Below are positions 45,976 through 58,124 of a stretch of 64,000 bases of DNA, piece by piece. The notes beneath the pieces are model-generated. The model was not told where the DNA came from and did not search any database. It worked only from the letters and a program-made list of their open reading frames with translations. Position numbers and translations under genes: made by a program. The stretch comes from Adineta ricciae (taxonomy: Eukaryota; Rotifera; Eurotatoria; Adinetida; Adinetidae), in NCBI GenBank assembly GCA_905250025.1, contig CAJNOJ010000168.1:168008-232007 (forward strand), written 5' to 3'. Position 1 is the first letter of the stretch, and each line of letters starts with the position of its first letter.

Positions 45976-47519
45976 ACATAATATTTTCCTCTTTTCTGAA
46001 TGTGTTTATATGAAAGTAATAGTAAACTAGTTTCATTTTTCATTTAATGGATCTTATCTCTATTGGGCATTCACTAATACACAGAAAGATCACTTATATA
46101 ATTGAATATTTTCGCATTACTCGATTGTTGTGCAAAAGCACATTGCAATTATTCGTCACTTTTGCAAAAAAAGTGTTCGAATTCATCTGAATATATGCAA
46201 TGGGAAATGAAGTCAAGTGTATAAGTGAATAAGTCAAGAGAGTCTCCTCCTACCGTGCGACTGACATCGACAGGTGTACCTATTAGAAGTGGCTTATCCC
46301 TCTCCAACGATCCCCGTTGGCAGAAGACGAATGGAGCCGTGAAAATGCTATTTCGCGTGTCAAGTCGTCTATGGATGATTTATCTTGTGATGTTTTCATT
46401 TCCAACGGAAAAGGTGCTGATAAGTTATAAAACACAAATGTGCAAACGATCAAGTCTGATGAGATTAACCATCACCTTTATTGTTCTTTCATCCTCACAC
46501 ATGTGAATGTTTTCAATCGATTGACACATTGCCTCATATTGAGTCCATCTGTTATCTCCCTTGTGTCCGAAAGAGAGAAAACAGTTTAACAAGGATATTA
46601 TCATCATGATCATGAATGTTTTGATCTTCACTTGTGAGAAGATGGGAAATGATATTAAATGAAGATGATATATTGGATTTCTGTTCTTCCCTATAAGGAA
46701 AAGAAGATACTCGATCATAGAATGTATTCTTTAAATAACTTATGTCATGCATTGACACCTTTTTGCGCTTCGTTATGTTTCATCTCAAAGATTGACATCA
46801 ACGATGAGCAGCATTGCCCGCTGGTCACAATTATTCCTTAGACGATCAAAAGACATGACTCAAAGATGACATCTTCATCCAACAAACACATTCTGCCGCT
46901 CCACATCACCACATCTCCACATCACGTGAAGGAGAAAACTACTTGAAATCATAATTGAAAATGAACATGGAAATGAAAAGAAGTGAACATCTAATTATTT
47001 GTGGTCACGCGAATCGATCCCACTCGATCACCAACTGTGAACTGTATCTCCGTACATCTCTCTCTTTTCTTTCACCCATCATTCGACTAAATACGAGACT
47101 CTATACACATTATGGGGTGTTTTAACATAATGAAAGCCTTGATTTGTGAGTGTGTTTGAGATAGACAGTATGTGATTGTAAAAACAGAAACATATGGAAC
47201 AGGCGAAGGAAAAGTAGTGGGTGATTGGATCATATATCTCCTCTTTCTTTCTCTCTCTCTCTCTCTCTTGTTTACTGATTGGTTGAATGAGAACATATGC
47301 GATGATGCAGGATGATGTAAAGAACGTCTCGCCACGATTACGTGGATATTGAACAATCACAAAGAGAGAAAGAGAGAGAGAAAAAGAGAACGGTTGATCG
47401 ATCTAGACATGTACGTATATATAAGACGGTATTGACTACGTAATATTATGCTCATTCTGACATAACACACATTAGATTACAACATCATATCATATCGATT
47501 GACTAACTAACTGAGAATC
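45976..47519. repeat. long intergenic region with TC and GA runs and a TATA box
   Basis: No gene is recognised. A TC run at 47241-47269 and a GA run at 47361-47390 face each other about 90 bp apart and could pair. TATATATAAG at 47416-47425 is a good TATA box for the zinc-finger gene, about 95 bp before its ATG. The 94-codon frame at 46225-46506 has no features. Confidence 0.45.
47416..47425 (+). promoter_or_regulatory. TATA-like box of the zinc-finger gene
   Basis: TATATATAAG lies about 95 bp upstream of the ATG at 47520, just downstream of the GA run. The spacing suits a TATA promoter with a short 5' UTR. Confidence 0.5.
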
Positions 47520-48392
47520 ATGTCATTTATGATTGACCGACTTCTTGCTCCATCAGCATGTTCATCTTCGATCACTTCTACAATCAATATTACTCGATCA
47601 GCTCTTCAGTCATTGACAAACACTTGCATTTCTACAAGTCAACAAAAACAACGGCGAATGTGGCAATGTGACATCTGTTCGAAAGCTTTCGATCGTCCAT
47701 CGCTATTAACTCGACATATTCGTACACATACAGGTAAGATCTCACATTAGTTGATTCTTCTTCGATTTCCCTGTGATTATTGTAGGTGAAAAACCACATG
47801 AATGTGATATTTGTACAAAAGCATTTTCGACTTCATCCTCACTCAATACTCATCGTCGCATTCATTCAGGTGAAAAGCCTCATGTCTGTGAGATATGTAA
47901 CAAACGATTCACTGCTTCATCGAATCTTTATTATCATAAGTTGACGCACAGCAAAGTAAGTGACTTTATTCGATTAGTTTGATCCTAGATGATTATGTTG
48001 TATTTGTTTCTTTATAGGAAAAACCTCACAAATGTTGTCAATGTTCGAAAAGTTTTGCAACTCCAGGTGATCTTCGATGTCATTTACATGTTCACAATGG
48101 CACATGGCCATTCCGATGTTCGATCTGTACTCGTGGCTTTTCCAAACAAACCAACCTGAGAAATCATCTTCTTATTCATAGTGGTGAAAAGCCATTCGAA
48201 TGTGTTCATTGTACGAAGAGATTCTCATTGTCATGCAATCTTCGATCACATGTTCGCACTCATCACAACGATGTACCATTGGACTTTTCTTCATCTTCGT
48301 TTCAATCAGAAAATCAGTCGTTATCTCATGTAGATGGCGATGAGAGTGTTGATGAAGATGAAGATATGATCGACGTGGAAAACGAAGACTGA
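47520..48392 (+). CDS. C2H2 zinc-finger transcription factor, six fingers
   Basis: Three exons, 47520-47733, 47786-47955 and 48018-48392, give 252 residues. After a Ser/Thr-rich N-terminus (about 50 residues) come six C2H2 fingers starting near residue 51 ([19 protein letters not shown]), with TGEKPHE/SGEKPHV-type linkers between most of them. Finger 3 has [12 protein letters not shown], finger 4 [11 protein letters not shown] and finger 5 [11 protein letters not shown]. The ending is acidic ([17 protein letters not shown]). This is a sequence-specific nuclear DNA-binding protein. The finger series reminds me of Glass-type factors, but I am not sure enough to name it. Intron 1 cuts between fingers 1 and 2, intron 2 between fingers 3 and 4. 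Confidence 0.88.
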
Positions 48393-49716
48393 GAGTTGGT
48401 TTATTGTTATTTTTGTATTTTGAATGATTTATTTATATTAATTGTGTGTGCGTGAGAGAGAGAGAAGCACAGAAGGAACAGTGATGTGATATTGTAAATG
48501 TAAATGTTCGAAATATGTGAATATAGATTTGTTATTTCGATTAGAAAGGAAAATAAAGAATGAATGAATGATATTTGAGTGTTGATGGTGATCGCGGAAG
48601 TTTGCGTAACGTGTTGGTGTGTTTAGCAGATGATTTATGTGAATGAAAAAGAAAGCAGATCAATTTTCATAGTTGTTGTTCTCAAAGAAAGGAAGGAAGG
48701 AAGTGAGAGGAGAAGGTGAAAATGATTGAACTCATAAATTTGATTATAATGATGTTGTTTGAGACAATGTTGGTGATTGTTGTTTTTGATTTGAATATGT
48801 GGGGCGAGGATGTGATTTGATAAATGTATGCGGATTTGTAATGTTGATGTGGAAGAGAAAAGGATGAAATGAGCGGCGAGAAATAGGAAATAGTCTAAAT
48901 AATTAGGAGAGATGTGAAATGAGTAATTTGTAAAGCAAACAAGTTCAAAGACGAGTTACATTTGGTGGTCTCATGTTGACTTTTTCGTTATGATGGTGTG
49001 ATGTGTTCGTTGAAAAATCATAAGCCTACACTAATAGACAGACACATGTAGTTTATTGCATATTTCGGCTATTGCGAAAAGATAACACCGAGATGCTGAT
49101 TACGATGTTATTTTTGTTCATCTTCTGTTTTTATAAGATGTAAGAAGTTGATTGTGTTTATCTGAATGAGCATGAGAAAAACATGGCAAAGAGAAGAATT
49201 TATGAGCTATGTTATTGCAGATAAACATGACACGGGTAAGCAATGTATCAAAACAATATATATCACATTAGTGATGCTTTCAAAATCATTGAATCATCGA
49301 TTGTAGTTTTTTCAGTGATCTCTAAACAGAAGCAACTTCCTAATTTTAGAGAGATATCCTTTGAAAATTTCACCACCATTTGAAATTGTCTGTTTTCTTC
49401 TTATCAATTTCACAAGAATCAAATTCTGAGAAAGTGAAGTCTAGTTCTAAGGGCGTCGGTTGCTTTCCCTAAGTCAAATGTTACAACAGCAACAACATCC
49501 TAATTCCTATTGTTGAAATTAATGTCCATGAATGCTGCGTAAACTTTACACATTTTAATTTGACCACATACATTTATTTCGAATCAATCAACTTTCGAAT
49601 AGAAATCTTCTTTTTAAAATTATTTAAATATATATATCGAATGTCTTTTATTTACAATTGATTTTCTTTCTACGATTGAAAATAATCAAATCTTCTAAGC
49701 CGGATATAATTTCACT
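48393..49716. other. intergenic, long 3' region
   Basis: Purine-rich plus strand from 48440 to 48960, with many GAGAGA and GGAAGG words, then AT-rich spacer. No gene recognised. Confidence 0.4.
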
Positions 49717-50714
49717 TTATTTGACGACACCAAGTACCTCTGGACACAGTCGATTGGTCATTTCATACTAAAGCATCAAAGGATGTGAAAATAAATCGAA
49801 ATATACGAAGTCATCTTACCAACGGAGCCATTTCTTCTCTTTTCAACAAATCAAATTCGTGGCAAAAGTAGCAGAAATGTTTGTAACACATATTGACATG
49901 CGGTTCCTGGAAGAGGGGTAAAAATTCGTATCGTTTACAATCGTCAACAAATCTTACCGCTTGCAAGTCAATAATGCGATCGAAATGATGTACATAAACA
50001 TGAACAAACACCCGGTATAATCGTGATAGTAATTTTTTACATGTCGAACGAAAATTCTTCGGGAACGGGGTACCGACTTGTACAGGAAATATCGCTTCAT
50101 CATTGATGATCGTTTCGACCCATTCCATCAGTAAAGTTATATAACTAGGCGCATTTAATGATGTTGGCTTTTTATATTTTACACCGTCACACCATCTGAA
50201 ATCAACAGAATTCGTCTAGCTTTTGGTGATGAAAGGCAGCTTCCAGTATATACCGATATTCATATCGAGGTCCGCCAGACATCGTTGGACAACTTTGCGG
50301 AGTACAATAGTCAGTAATAATCCCGTAGACCAGATTGATTCGATTGAAAAAGTCGACCACTAATAATTCATAATGAAAGAACTCATCTCGTTCGTTCATG
50401 TCAAACATGTGCTTTCAGTTCTTACCATGTACAGCAATCCAATCATCTTCATCTTCATTGTCAGGTAGTTTAACAATCTCTTTCAAATCAAGACCGGATT
50501 TTAACGAAGCACTGGCTTGTTTATGAAGCGAGTATCGCATTGTACCTTAAAACCAACAAGAATAGTTCTTAGCAATTACAGAATGAATCATTACCCTGTT
50601 CGAATTTCTTCTTGGGACGAAACGTCTACAAATAAGAGTACTACAATTATAAACTGTATCGATCTAATTACTTACCTTGTCTTTAGCAAAGAAAGATGCA
50701 AAAGACGATGCCAT
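49717..50714 (-). CDS. MOB3: MOB kinase activator 3
   Basis: Seven exons (50714-50676, 50625-50595, 50545-50426, 50359-50254, 50195-49958, 49906-49820, 49767-49717) give 223 residues; MOB3 proteins are about 216. The start has [22 protein letters not shown]. The zinc-binding MOB core shows [70 protein letters not shown] and the zinc histidines in [15 protein letters not shown]3 proteins are adaptors that bind STE20-type kinases of the Hippo and STRIPAK networks. A short extra segment (RFVDDCKRY in the raw frame) is removed by the 49907-49957 intron. Exon 2 is only 31 bp. Confidence 0.93.
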
Positions 50715-52237
50715 GTTTCGATGTTCAAGAGTTGTTTCAATACTGAAACAAAAACCACTAATGTACTCCTTTTGTAAACATACTAATCAATTGCGAGATT
50801 TGTTGTCTATCATTTGTACGACTATGAAATGTTCGGCGTACGCTTCAGTCAACAATCCGGCAGTGATGAGAGAAAATGAGAGTCAAAAAAGCAGAAGAAG
50901 AAAACGGACAGTTGTGTATGTCTATACATCTCGACTGTCGAACACTCAATTATCAATCATCAACGCAACGAAGCAACAAAAGAAAAAGATAGCAAATAAT
51001 TCAAGTAGTAGTACAAAAAAATGAATGAAGGAGAACAATATGGTTCACTACTATTGGCGTTTGCAATGCCAATATTCAAGGATGATGAATGGTTCATTTG
51101 TTCAGTGAAGACAGCCTCTTTATACTGAACGAAATAGAAGAGGTCGCCTGTAGTTGGTAATTCTGTCTATAGAAAAAGAAATAATGTTCAAAGTGATTCA
51201 ATTAAACAAACAAATTGTTTGATTGCTGAGTGAAACCCATCAGAAGTATTTATTTCATGAGCTTCTCGATAAATTACATCCAAAATAGAGAACAATTACC
51301 AGATACATAGCCATCATAAACATGTTCAACTATACAGAAGAAATAGAGCGTTCTATTCACTAGTGAATACTGTTGTCCTGATGACATCAATACAACTGTA
51401 ATTGAGTTAATGATCTTCAGTAGTCATGAATATTCAAATATAGCTAGATCTCAAGTTTCACTTGTTCTATTCATCTAGCAGATACCAAGAGAATCTCTTC
51501 GGTTCATCATGGACACAATGTACATTATTCAGATCAAGTCTGTCAATTACATAAGCGCAAGGCATGTCTTGATGTGTGCTATGCATTTGAACAATACTGC
51601 ATGTATTTCGAAGTCTATGATGGAAATGTATACAGATATTCTACAATAGATAGGAGATGGTTCATACCAGACAGAATGGGAATCATTTAACTTAATAAAT
51701 ATGATGCACATCTGGTTTACTTACAATTAACATAATCTATTGACCTTTGCATCAATTACGACTATGCTTGAAATTTCAAGTTTCTGCAGGAAGAATAAAT
51801 GATCATCGCTTAGTTAAAATACTCAAACTACGAAGAGAGAGAGAACCGTTTGACGAAGTATAAATCTGTTTTCAGACTAGCAGAGCACAAAAAATTACAT
51901 AGAGTATTGATCTTATCTGAATTCAACTTCATGATCAATAATAACCAATCTAATCTGATAAAGTTTAGACATTTCTCCAGTGAACACCTATATTTGCACA
52001 TGTCAATGGCGCTAGCAGAAGTTGACAGCTTGATTCTTACGTCACTTATTAGAAGAAGTGTTTCTTCATTGAACATTGTAAAGCAAACGAAAAGTCTTCT
52101 TGGTTAATGGCTTTCGAATGTTTGTAAAAAGAGACTACTTTCCTAATTCTTCTCGAAACCAAGTGTATATTTTAAAAAAAGAATACAAATTAACACATAA
52201 ATAATTCTACAAAATACAGCAGAAGTGAGCTTTCTCT
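50715..52237. other. intergenic, nothing recognised
   Basis: No supported gene. Frames such as 50677-51024 plus and 51828-52107 on both strands overlap each other and lack features. Short AT-rich direct words only. Confidence 0.4.
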
Positions 52238-52909
52238 TTATTTTCGCGCATTTCGAACTGGACGGTTTGGTCTCTTCTTGCTCGTTTGATCCGACGGAGG
52301 AGATACGCGACTAACTCCGTATAAGACACCCACAACCAGAAATAGAAGATAATCCACGAAGATAAGAATATACGCAGCTTTGTACAAATGTCGGTGACAA
52401 TATTCGGGTAGGACAGGATCAAAGAACTCGACGCGTAATTTCACTTCGAAGACAATCCATTGTCCAGCAAAAAACCAGGCGATGATAAGTAGAAACAGCA
52501 CGATGAAAACTGGAATGAGAATCTTCAATAACATTGGGTTAGGGCCAGAGCTTTTTAACGTTATTGATGGTTTTTTATTCAATTGAACGAAAATAAGAGC
52601 GCCCACGATGGCAAAAGCAATACCAGATGCGCCGCTGAGAATCATGTACGGAGATATAAATTGTCGGACAGTACATTGTCCAACATAGATGAAGCCAATA
52701 ACAAATTGCGAAACAGGTACGGGAGCATAGAGAAGAATGGATATTAGAAAGTAGAATGAACTGAGATAGCCACCTTGGTATTTGATAGATGAAGGTTGTA
52801 TCGTTTGTATAGGTAATGGCTGACGTAAATCGTATTGTAAAGGCACAAGATAATCAGCATTATCTTCGCCTGGATCTCTATATGTAACTTTTTTAGGTTT
52901 AGTAGCCAT
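52238..52909 (-). CDS. four-helix membrane protein (TMEM272-like)
   Basis: A single-exon frame of 223 residues when started at the Met at 52909; upstream in-frame sequence is hydrophobic but unlike the family. A polar N-terminus of about 55 residues precedes four hydrophobic segments (around 58-80, 95-118, 128-150 and 178-198), and the tail is basic. Layout and lengths fit the small four-pass TMEM272-like group of unknown function; the match is by pattern only. A second, shorter protein of the same design lies at 56010-56575. It lacks introns, unlike its neighbours. Confidence 0.65.
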   Translation of the reverse strand: MATKPKKVTYRDPGEDNADYLVPLQYDLRQPLPIQTIQPSSIKYQGGYLSSFYFLISILLYAPVPVSQFVIGFIYVGQCTVRQFISPYMILSGASGIAFAIVGALIFVQLNKKPSITLKSSGPNPMLLKILIPVFIVLFLLIIAWFFAGQWIVFEVKLRVEFFDPVLPEYCHRHLYKAAYILIFVDYLLFLVVGVLYGVSRVSPPSDQTSKKRPNRPVRNARK

Positions 52910-54705
52910 GATAAAGTTCAAATCTAGGGAAAATAATGATATGACATAAGTCCAATATATTTGCAATCGAAAACAAACTAAAAACGAAACGATCAATGCT
53001 CGATCGTAAATGATAAGCGATAGAAAAACGTCTCACTTTATTCAGCTTTACAAGTCCTTCCTCTTCTTCTGTTATATAATTTGTCAATGTACGACTACAT
53101 ATTCTTACTAGTTCTACGTTAGTATGGCCTTGAGTGTCAAGCATGTTCACTCTTTTTCTCTTCCGTCAAAATTTTTCTTTTGTGTTCTTTGAAGATTTTT
53201 TTCTTCTTACTTGCGCGTGTATATACATAGTACTCTCACCTTTACCGCTGTTGGCAGAGAAAAAATTCAGAAGGAATCGTATGGGTCGCCTATTGCAGAT
53301 AAGAGAGAAGGAAAAATAAAAACGACGGTGATGCGATGACAACATATAAAAAAAGACGTAAAAATGCCAGGAAAGAAAAAAAAATGTGAGGTACAGTTTT
53401 GGCTTTGTACGAGTATGTGTATAGGTAATAAACTTTTAGTTATATAAAGAGAAAGAAAAAAGACACTGAAGGACATATATATATATATAATCGAAAGGGA
53501 ATGGAGAAGTGAAGAAGAATTTCTGTTCTTCTTCTTTTTTTTTATGTTAAAACGATGTAACTGACCTTCATCATATTATATTCAAAAATCTCTCTAAAGA
53601 AGAGTTGCTACGGTGTTGTTAGAGGAAAAATATGCAGTGGAAATAGACGACGAATCAAATTTCAGTCAGTTTTATCATAATCTGGTCGATCGATTAAGAG
53701 AGGAGGAGAAGATGATGAAGATTAGTAAAAACATATTCATTATTGGTTTGTTTATCATTGATTTAACCGAAAGAGAAGAAACAAGAAAATTATCAATTCA
53801 AATTGTATTTCATAAAAAATATGTCGAATAACCTTGCTCGTCATTTTATACAACGAGGAGAAGATGCATCGTCTAATAGGCCCGGATACATTTAGCACAA
53901 GCTTTTTGAGTTAAAATTACTCATTCAAGTTCGCCATTAAAATTTAATAATATCAAATTGCTTACTCTCTTACATTTGTCATCTGTAATGGCAGAATCAT
54001 TTTGTTAAAAGTTACGTAGTTGTGTTCCATTTCATCGAATACTCAGATCTGACAGAGTTTTTTTATTCACTAGCTGTATTTTGCTAATCTCAATAGTACT
54101 TGATGTTCGCCTTCGTTTCCGTACGATGTCTTACGATACTCAAGATGTTTATCATCACACATAGGTGAAGAGGCAAACACCAGATGAAATTCCAATTGAA
54201 ACAGATTGCTATAGATGCGGAATAGAAAAAAAAGACTGTATGGATGCTTGGGGTTCTCAACAACAAGATACAAATACTTGACAAGTTATAAAATTCAATA
54301 TCTGAGCATATTCAAAAGATGTCTCTATTACACACTTGACTATATTGAAAATATTCACACAGAATCCAATTTTATTTAACGATGTTACACTTTTATCGTC
54401 ATTTCTTCTTTATAGACATATACACAAATACAGTATCATATTTCTTCGTCCCAAACACAGTACCTCACTCTGCTATCTGCGTTATTTTTGAACATCGGCG
54501 AGAATTATTTCGAAACGATGAAACATAAGTTCATTTTTTATTTATGGCAAGACAGCTCATACCGAACAGGTTATCATTGATTCGGTCCTTCATTTATACG
54601 TCACGTGTACATGATTGAATAACCAATGAATTAGCGAGCTAATCCCGTCAAGCTTGAGTTGTTATTGTGTGTACGCGTTTGTACATACACTCAGAACGGA
54701 TCAAA
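52910..54705. other. intergenic with (TA)n and purine-rich stretches
   Basis: A short TA run lies near 53478-53491, preceded by a purine-rich block. The frame 53613-53831 has charged, coiled-coil-like residues (DRLREEEKMMK) but no family and no splice partner; it may be a decayed exon. Nothing else is recognised. Confidence 0.35.
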
Positions 54706-55791
54706 ATGATGAAAGTCGGAGAAGTTTTCCTGCCGGATGATGAAGATTACAAATATTTCAAGAACGAATGTACAAATGATGATGGATGGACAGTGTGCTA
54801 TGATAAATCATCATGCCGTGTAGCTACGAAGAAAAGTACCCTTTCAGCATTCGATGTTATTCGTGTAAGGTTATCGCATTGAATTGATTAATACAATAAT
54901 CATGTTGTTTGTAGGTTCAATCGGAGTTTAAGGATATTTCGGCGGATCTTCTCTACGACGTTCTACATGATGGTTCGTATCGCGCCAAATGGGATTCGAC
55001 AATGTTAGAATCAAATGATATTTGTATTGTTTCACCAAATAGTGATATTGGCTATTATTCCGGTTTGATATATACAAATTGAATTATGAAAATAATCATA
55101 ATAAAATTTCTTTTCTAGTAAAAAGTCCACCGCCGTTTAAAAACCGAGATTTTGTAACACAACGTGTTTGGTTAGATTATGGACGTAATCAAGAAAAATA
55201 TATTCTTAATCATTCGGTCAATCATCTTGTAAATAATTCTTCTAATTGAGTATTTTGTCTACGCTCATCGATATATTCTAGCGCGAGCCACCGCGAAAGA
55301 ATTTTGTACGTGGAATTTCTTATCTAACTGGATTTTTAATCATACCAAAAGGTTCGTCATCGTGTACATTCTATTACATGACACAATGTGATCCTGGAGG
55401 TCGGTATTTTTCGAAGTTTTCCATTATGGCAGTCGTATTTTCTTTGCTTTCAGGCAGTTTGCCAGCTTGGTTTGTAAATAAAACATCGAAAGTTTTAGTA
55501 CCGAAGGTAAGGAAACGTTTTGTTTGATATGGTGAATTTTAACACCTCGTTCTGATTTAGATAATCAAAAAATTAGCCAAAGCATGTACGAAATATGACA
55601 AATGGAAGTCGAAAAACGATCCACATTTGAAGCCATGGCTGTATCCGGATCAGTTGACTGTTCCCCGATTGAATCCAGCTGATCTTGGAACATTCAATGC
55701 CCAAGAAACACTAACTGCATCTGCGGATACAGGCGAAGCAGCGATTGGAGAAAACGCTGTTCAAATCGATGATCTTGTTAGAGATGATTGA
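54706..55791 (+). CDS. STARD10: START-domain lipid transfer protein STARD10-like
   Basis: Six exons (54706-54864, 54915-55062, 55119-55228, 55282-55399, 55454-55506, 55561-55791) give 272 residues; mammalian STARD10 is 291. The START domain runs over about residues 8-215: LLYDVLHDGSYRAKWDSTML, NSDIGYYS, PPPFKNRDFVTQRVWL, YILNHSVNHL, PPRKNFVRGISYLTGFLI, YYMTQCDPGGSLPAWFVNKTSKVLVPK and the closing CTKYDKWKSKNDPHLKPWLYP. STARD10 moves phosphatidylcholine and phosphatidylethanolamine between membranes. The acidic, disordered tail is shorter than in mammals. I start at the first Met of the MMKVGEV pair. Confidence 0.92.
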
Positions 55792-56009
55792 ATACTTTGC
55801 TATTCAGCACATGCTAGGTGAAGGGTATTTTGGAAAATTTCTTTTTTAAAATAAAAATGTCTACGGCGCCATAATGGTGGTCTTGTTCGAAGGAGAAAAA
55901 TAAGAATAAACACATCATATCAATGAGAAAAAATTCGAAATGGTAACAGATTTTATCAATAACATTCCTAGTTGTTGCCAGCAACAGAAACATTCAGAAA
56001 GAGAATCAA

Positions 56010-56575
56010 ATGTCAGCTCGTAAAGTTCTCATTCTGTTTCTGATCGCGTTAATCTTTCTCATCCCCTTGGTTGAGTTATCGATCGGGTTTTACTATGTTG
56101 ATTCTGTTCAACTGTGTCCGTTACAACCTGACACTGCGCTATTCTTGTCGATCGGCGGTGTATTTTTGGCAATCTTTTTTGCAGCTGCATTGGGTTTCAT
56201 CTATTCTATAACTCCAGCACGATTCAAAGCTGCCAAAGGACTAACAACAGCACAGATAAGTGCGAAAGGAAGTAGTGTGGGAATGCAGATATTAATCGGT
56301 AAATGACCTCTCGTTTTCTTCCACAGGAAGTCTAGTTTTCTACTTTAGGTGCGATTGCATTCATATTCGGTGCATGTGCATTTATATTTATCGTACTTTT
56401 GAATACTCGTGTATATGGAAATATGAAAAAAGTTCAGTGGACGTCTCCAACCGGCTCAAATTATTGTTTATATGCAATCTCTATCTCCGCATTTGCCATG
56501 GTCATCGCGAATTATGTCGCTTTTGCATTGCTTCTCCTCGTTGCAGCAATTCTATTACTAGGAATTGGATTGTAA
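56010..56575 (+). CDS. small four-helix membrane protein (TMEM272-like)
   Basis: Two exons, 56010-56298 and 56349-56575, give 171 residues. Four hydrophobic helices are at about 5-28, 44-68, 95-118 and 140-168, with short loops and cysteines in the first outer loop (VQLCPLQPD) and before the last helix. The architecture is like the protein at 52238-52909, with weak similarity in the helix 1-2 region (GFIYVGQC versus GFYYVDSVQLC). Function is unknown. It follows STARD10 by 218 bp on the same strand, with an AG acceptor-like site about 15 nt before the ATG. Confidence 0.7.
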
Positions 56576-57275
56576 ATACGCCAAATTCGAGAAATATTTT
56601 CTTTTCATCTTTTCAATGTACACTGACGAACAGTTTGTTGAAAGAACTAATAGATCATTTGAATACATCTCTATTGACTGAAATGTCATAATCTTTCAGA
56701 TCAAATACGATCAAGTTCATTGGCTAGATATTTATTCAGTTGTTTCAACCAAATATTGACTATCTAGTTTCATCATTTACGAGTACATTGAGCTCTCGAA
56801 ATTACTTACAGGTCTTCTGTCGAGAAGAAAAAGTCGAAGGAATAGGCTGTGAGCTTTTCGACAGATTATTTGTTCTTGCTTTTCTGATTATTGACACGAC
56901 GGGCGAGTTATTCGTAGTACATGGACTGACGTGTGAAAAAGTTCTTTTGTTAGTATAAAACGTAGTTGATTTCTTTGTCAACAAGATGAAGTAGAAGAAA
57001 AAAGGTGCGATGATGATTGAATGAAACTCTCTCAACACGAAGAAGTTGAAACATAAGTTTCACTTGTAGAAATGTGTTTATGTGCCGTTGGCAAGAGCGA
57101 ACGCAAAACGATTAATGTAGGCGAATAAATGTACACGATAATAACAGTTAGAGAAGTAAAAAGAAAACGAGAAGGAGAAGAGAAAAGTTAAAGGCGATCA
57201 TTGCACTTTTTTGTCGAAAAAAGAGGAAAGAGAAGTTCACTTGTGTGCTCAAGTAATTAACCGATCGTTTTATCA
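56576..57275. other. intergenic, nothing recognised
   Basis: Spacer between the four-helix gene and the PLAC8 gene. Overlapping short frames on both strands only. Confidence 0.4.
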
Positions 57276-58048
57276 ATGGCTGCACCGTATCGTGAACATG
57301 GTAAGGCATTCATGTTTTGCCGTTTTTCATCCACTGTTCATTTGAAAACACAGAACCAGTACGATACTATCAACCACTGCCAGCATCCACGCGTGTTGTA
57401 TATCCAAGTAACGGTTATCATTTGGACGATCAACAAATCAAAGCTCGTCAACAAATGGCTCATGTGTAAATACCATTCAAAAGGAGAAAAGTTGAGCAAT
57501 TTGTTTTCTTGTAGAAATGTTGTTGTCACTCAACCGGGTCGAAGTGTATGGGACTACGAACATCCGTGGTCCACCGAACTGTGCTCATGCTGCTCTGATT
57601 GCAAGCAATGTATATCCTGATGATTGAAATTAGCTCGATGATGATTTTCTCTATGATCATTCTAGGTTGTTTTGCCTTCTTCTGTTCATGTTGTTTTGAG
57701 TACAAATTGCATAAACGTGCGGGAGAGAAGACGTGTACATGTTTATGCCCGGGCTCGCGATTTGCATTGAGATCAAAGATTCGAACAGCATTTCGAATTC
57801 GAGTAAGCATTTTAATATTCCAAATTCGAGTTATTGTCGAAATAAGAGGCGAACACTATGATTTTGAATTCTTGCGTCAACAGAAGCCTTAGTTGTCCAA
57901 TGTCATAACTGTCTTTTTATTAAATCTGGATGCATGTCTATATTCATGTATTTAGGGTGATCTAATCAATGATTGTTGTACTGCAACATGCTGTCCGTGC
58001 TGTACGTCGATCCAATTGACTCGCGAATTACATTATCAAGGACTTTGA
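57276..58048 (+). CDS. PLAC8-family cysteine-rich protein
   Basis: Five exons (57276-57300, 57354-57465, 57515-57609, 57666-57802, 57956-58048) give 153 residues. A polar N-terminus (about 45 residues) is followed by the PLAC8 pattern: WSTELCSCCSDCKQ, a Cys/Phe-rich hydrophobic stretch FAFFCSCCFEYKLHKR, then CTCLCPG, and the closing DCCTATCCPCCTSIQLTREL that matches the family's CC-P-C-C...Q..REL motif. PLAC8/cornifelin/FCR proteins are small membrane-associated proteins linked in different lineages to cell size, metal or calcium handling. The last intron (153 bp) is longer than usual here. Its stop is 76 bp from the stop of convergent PINK1. Confidence 0.86.
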
Positions 58049-58124
58049 AAGCAGTCGCTTTTCTTTTCCCCAAAACAAAGTTTATTTCTGTGTACAAAAT
58101 TGGCAAGCTGATGAAAAGTAATGT

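Noticed and set aside
47241..47390. TC and GA runs as a transposon with inverted repeats
   Set aside because: Simple-sequence runs without defined ends or target duplication.
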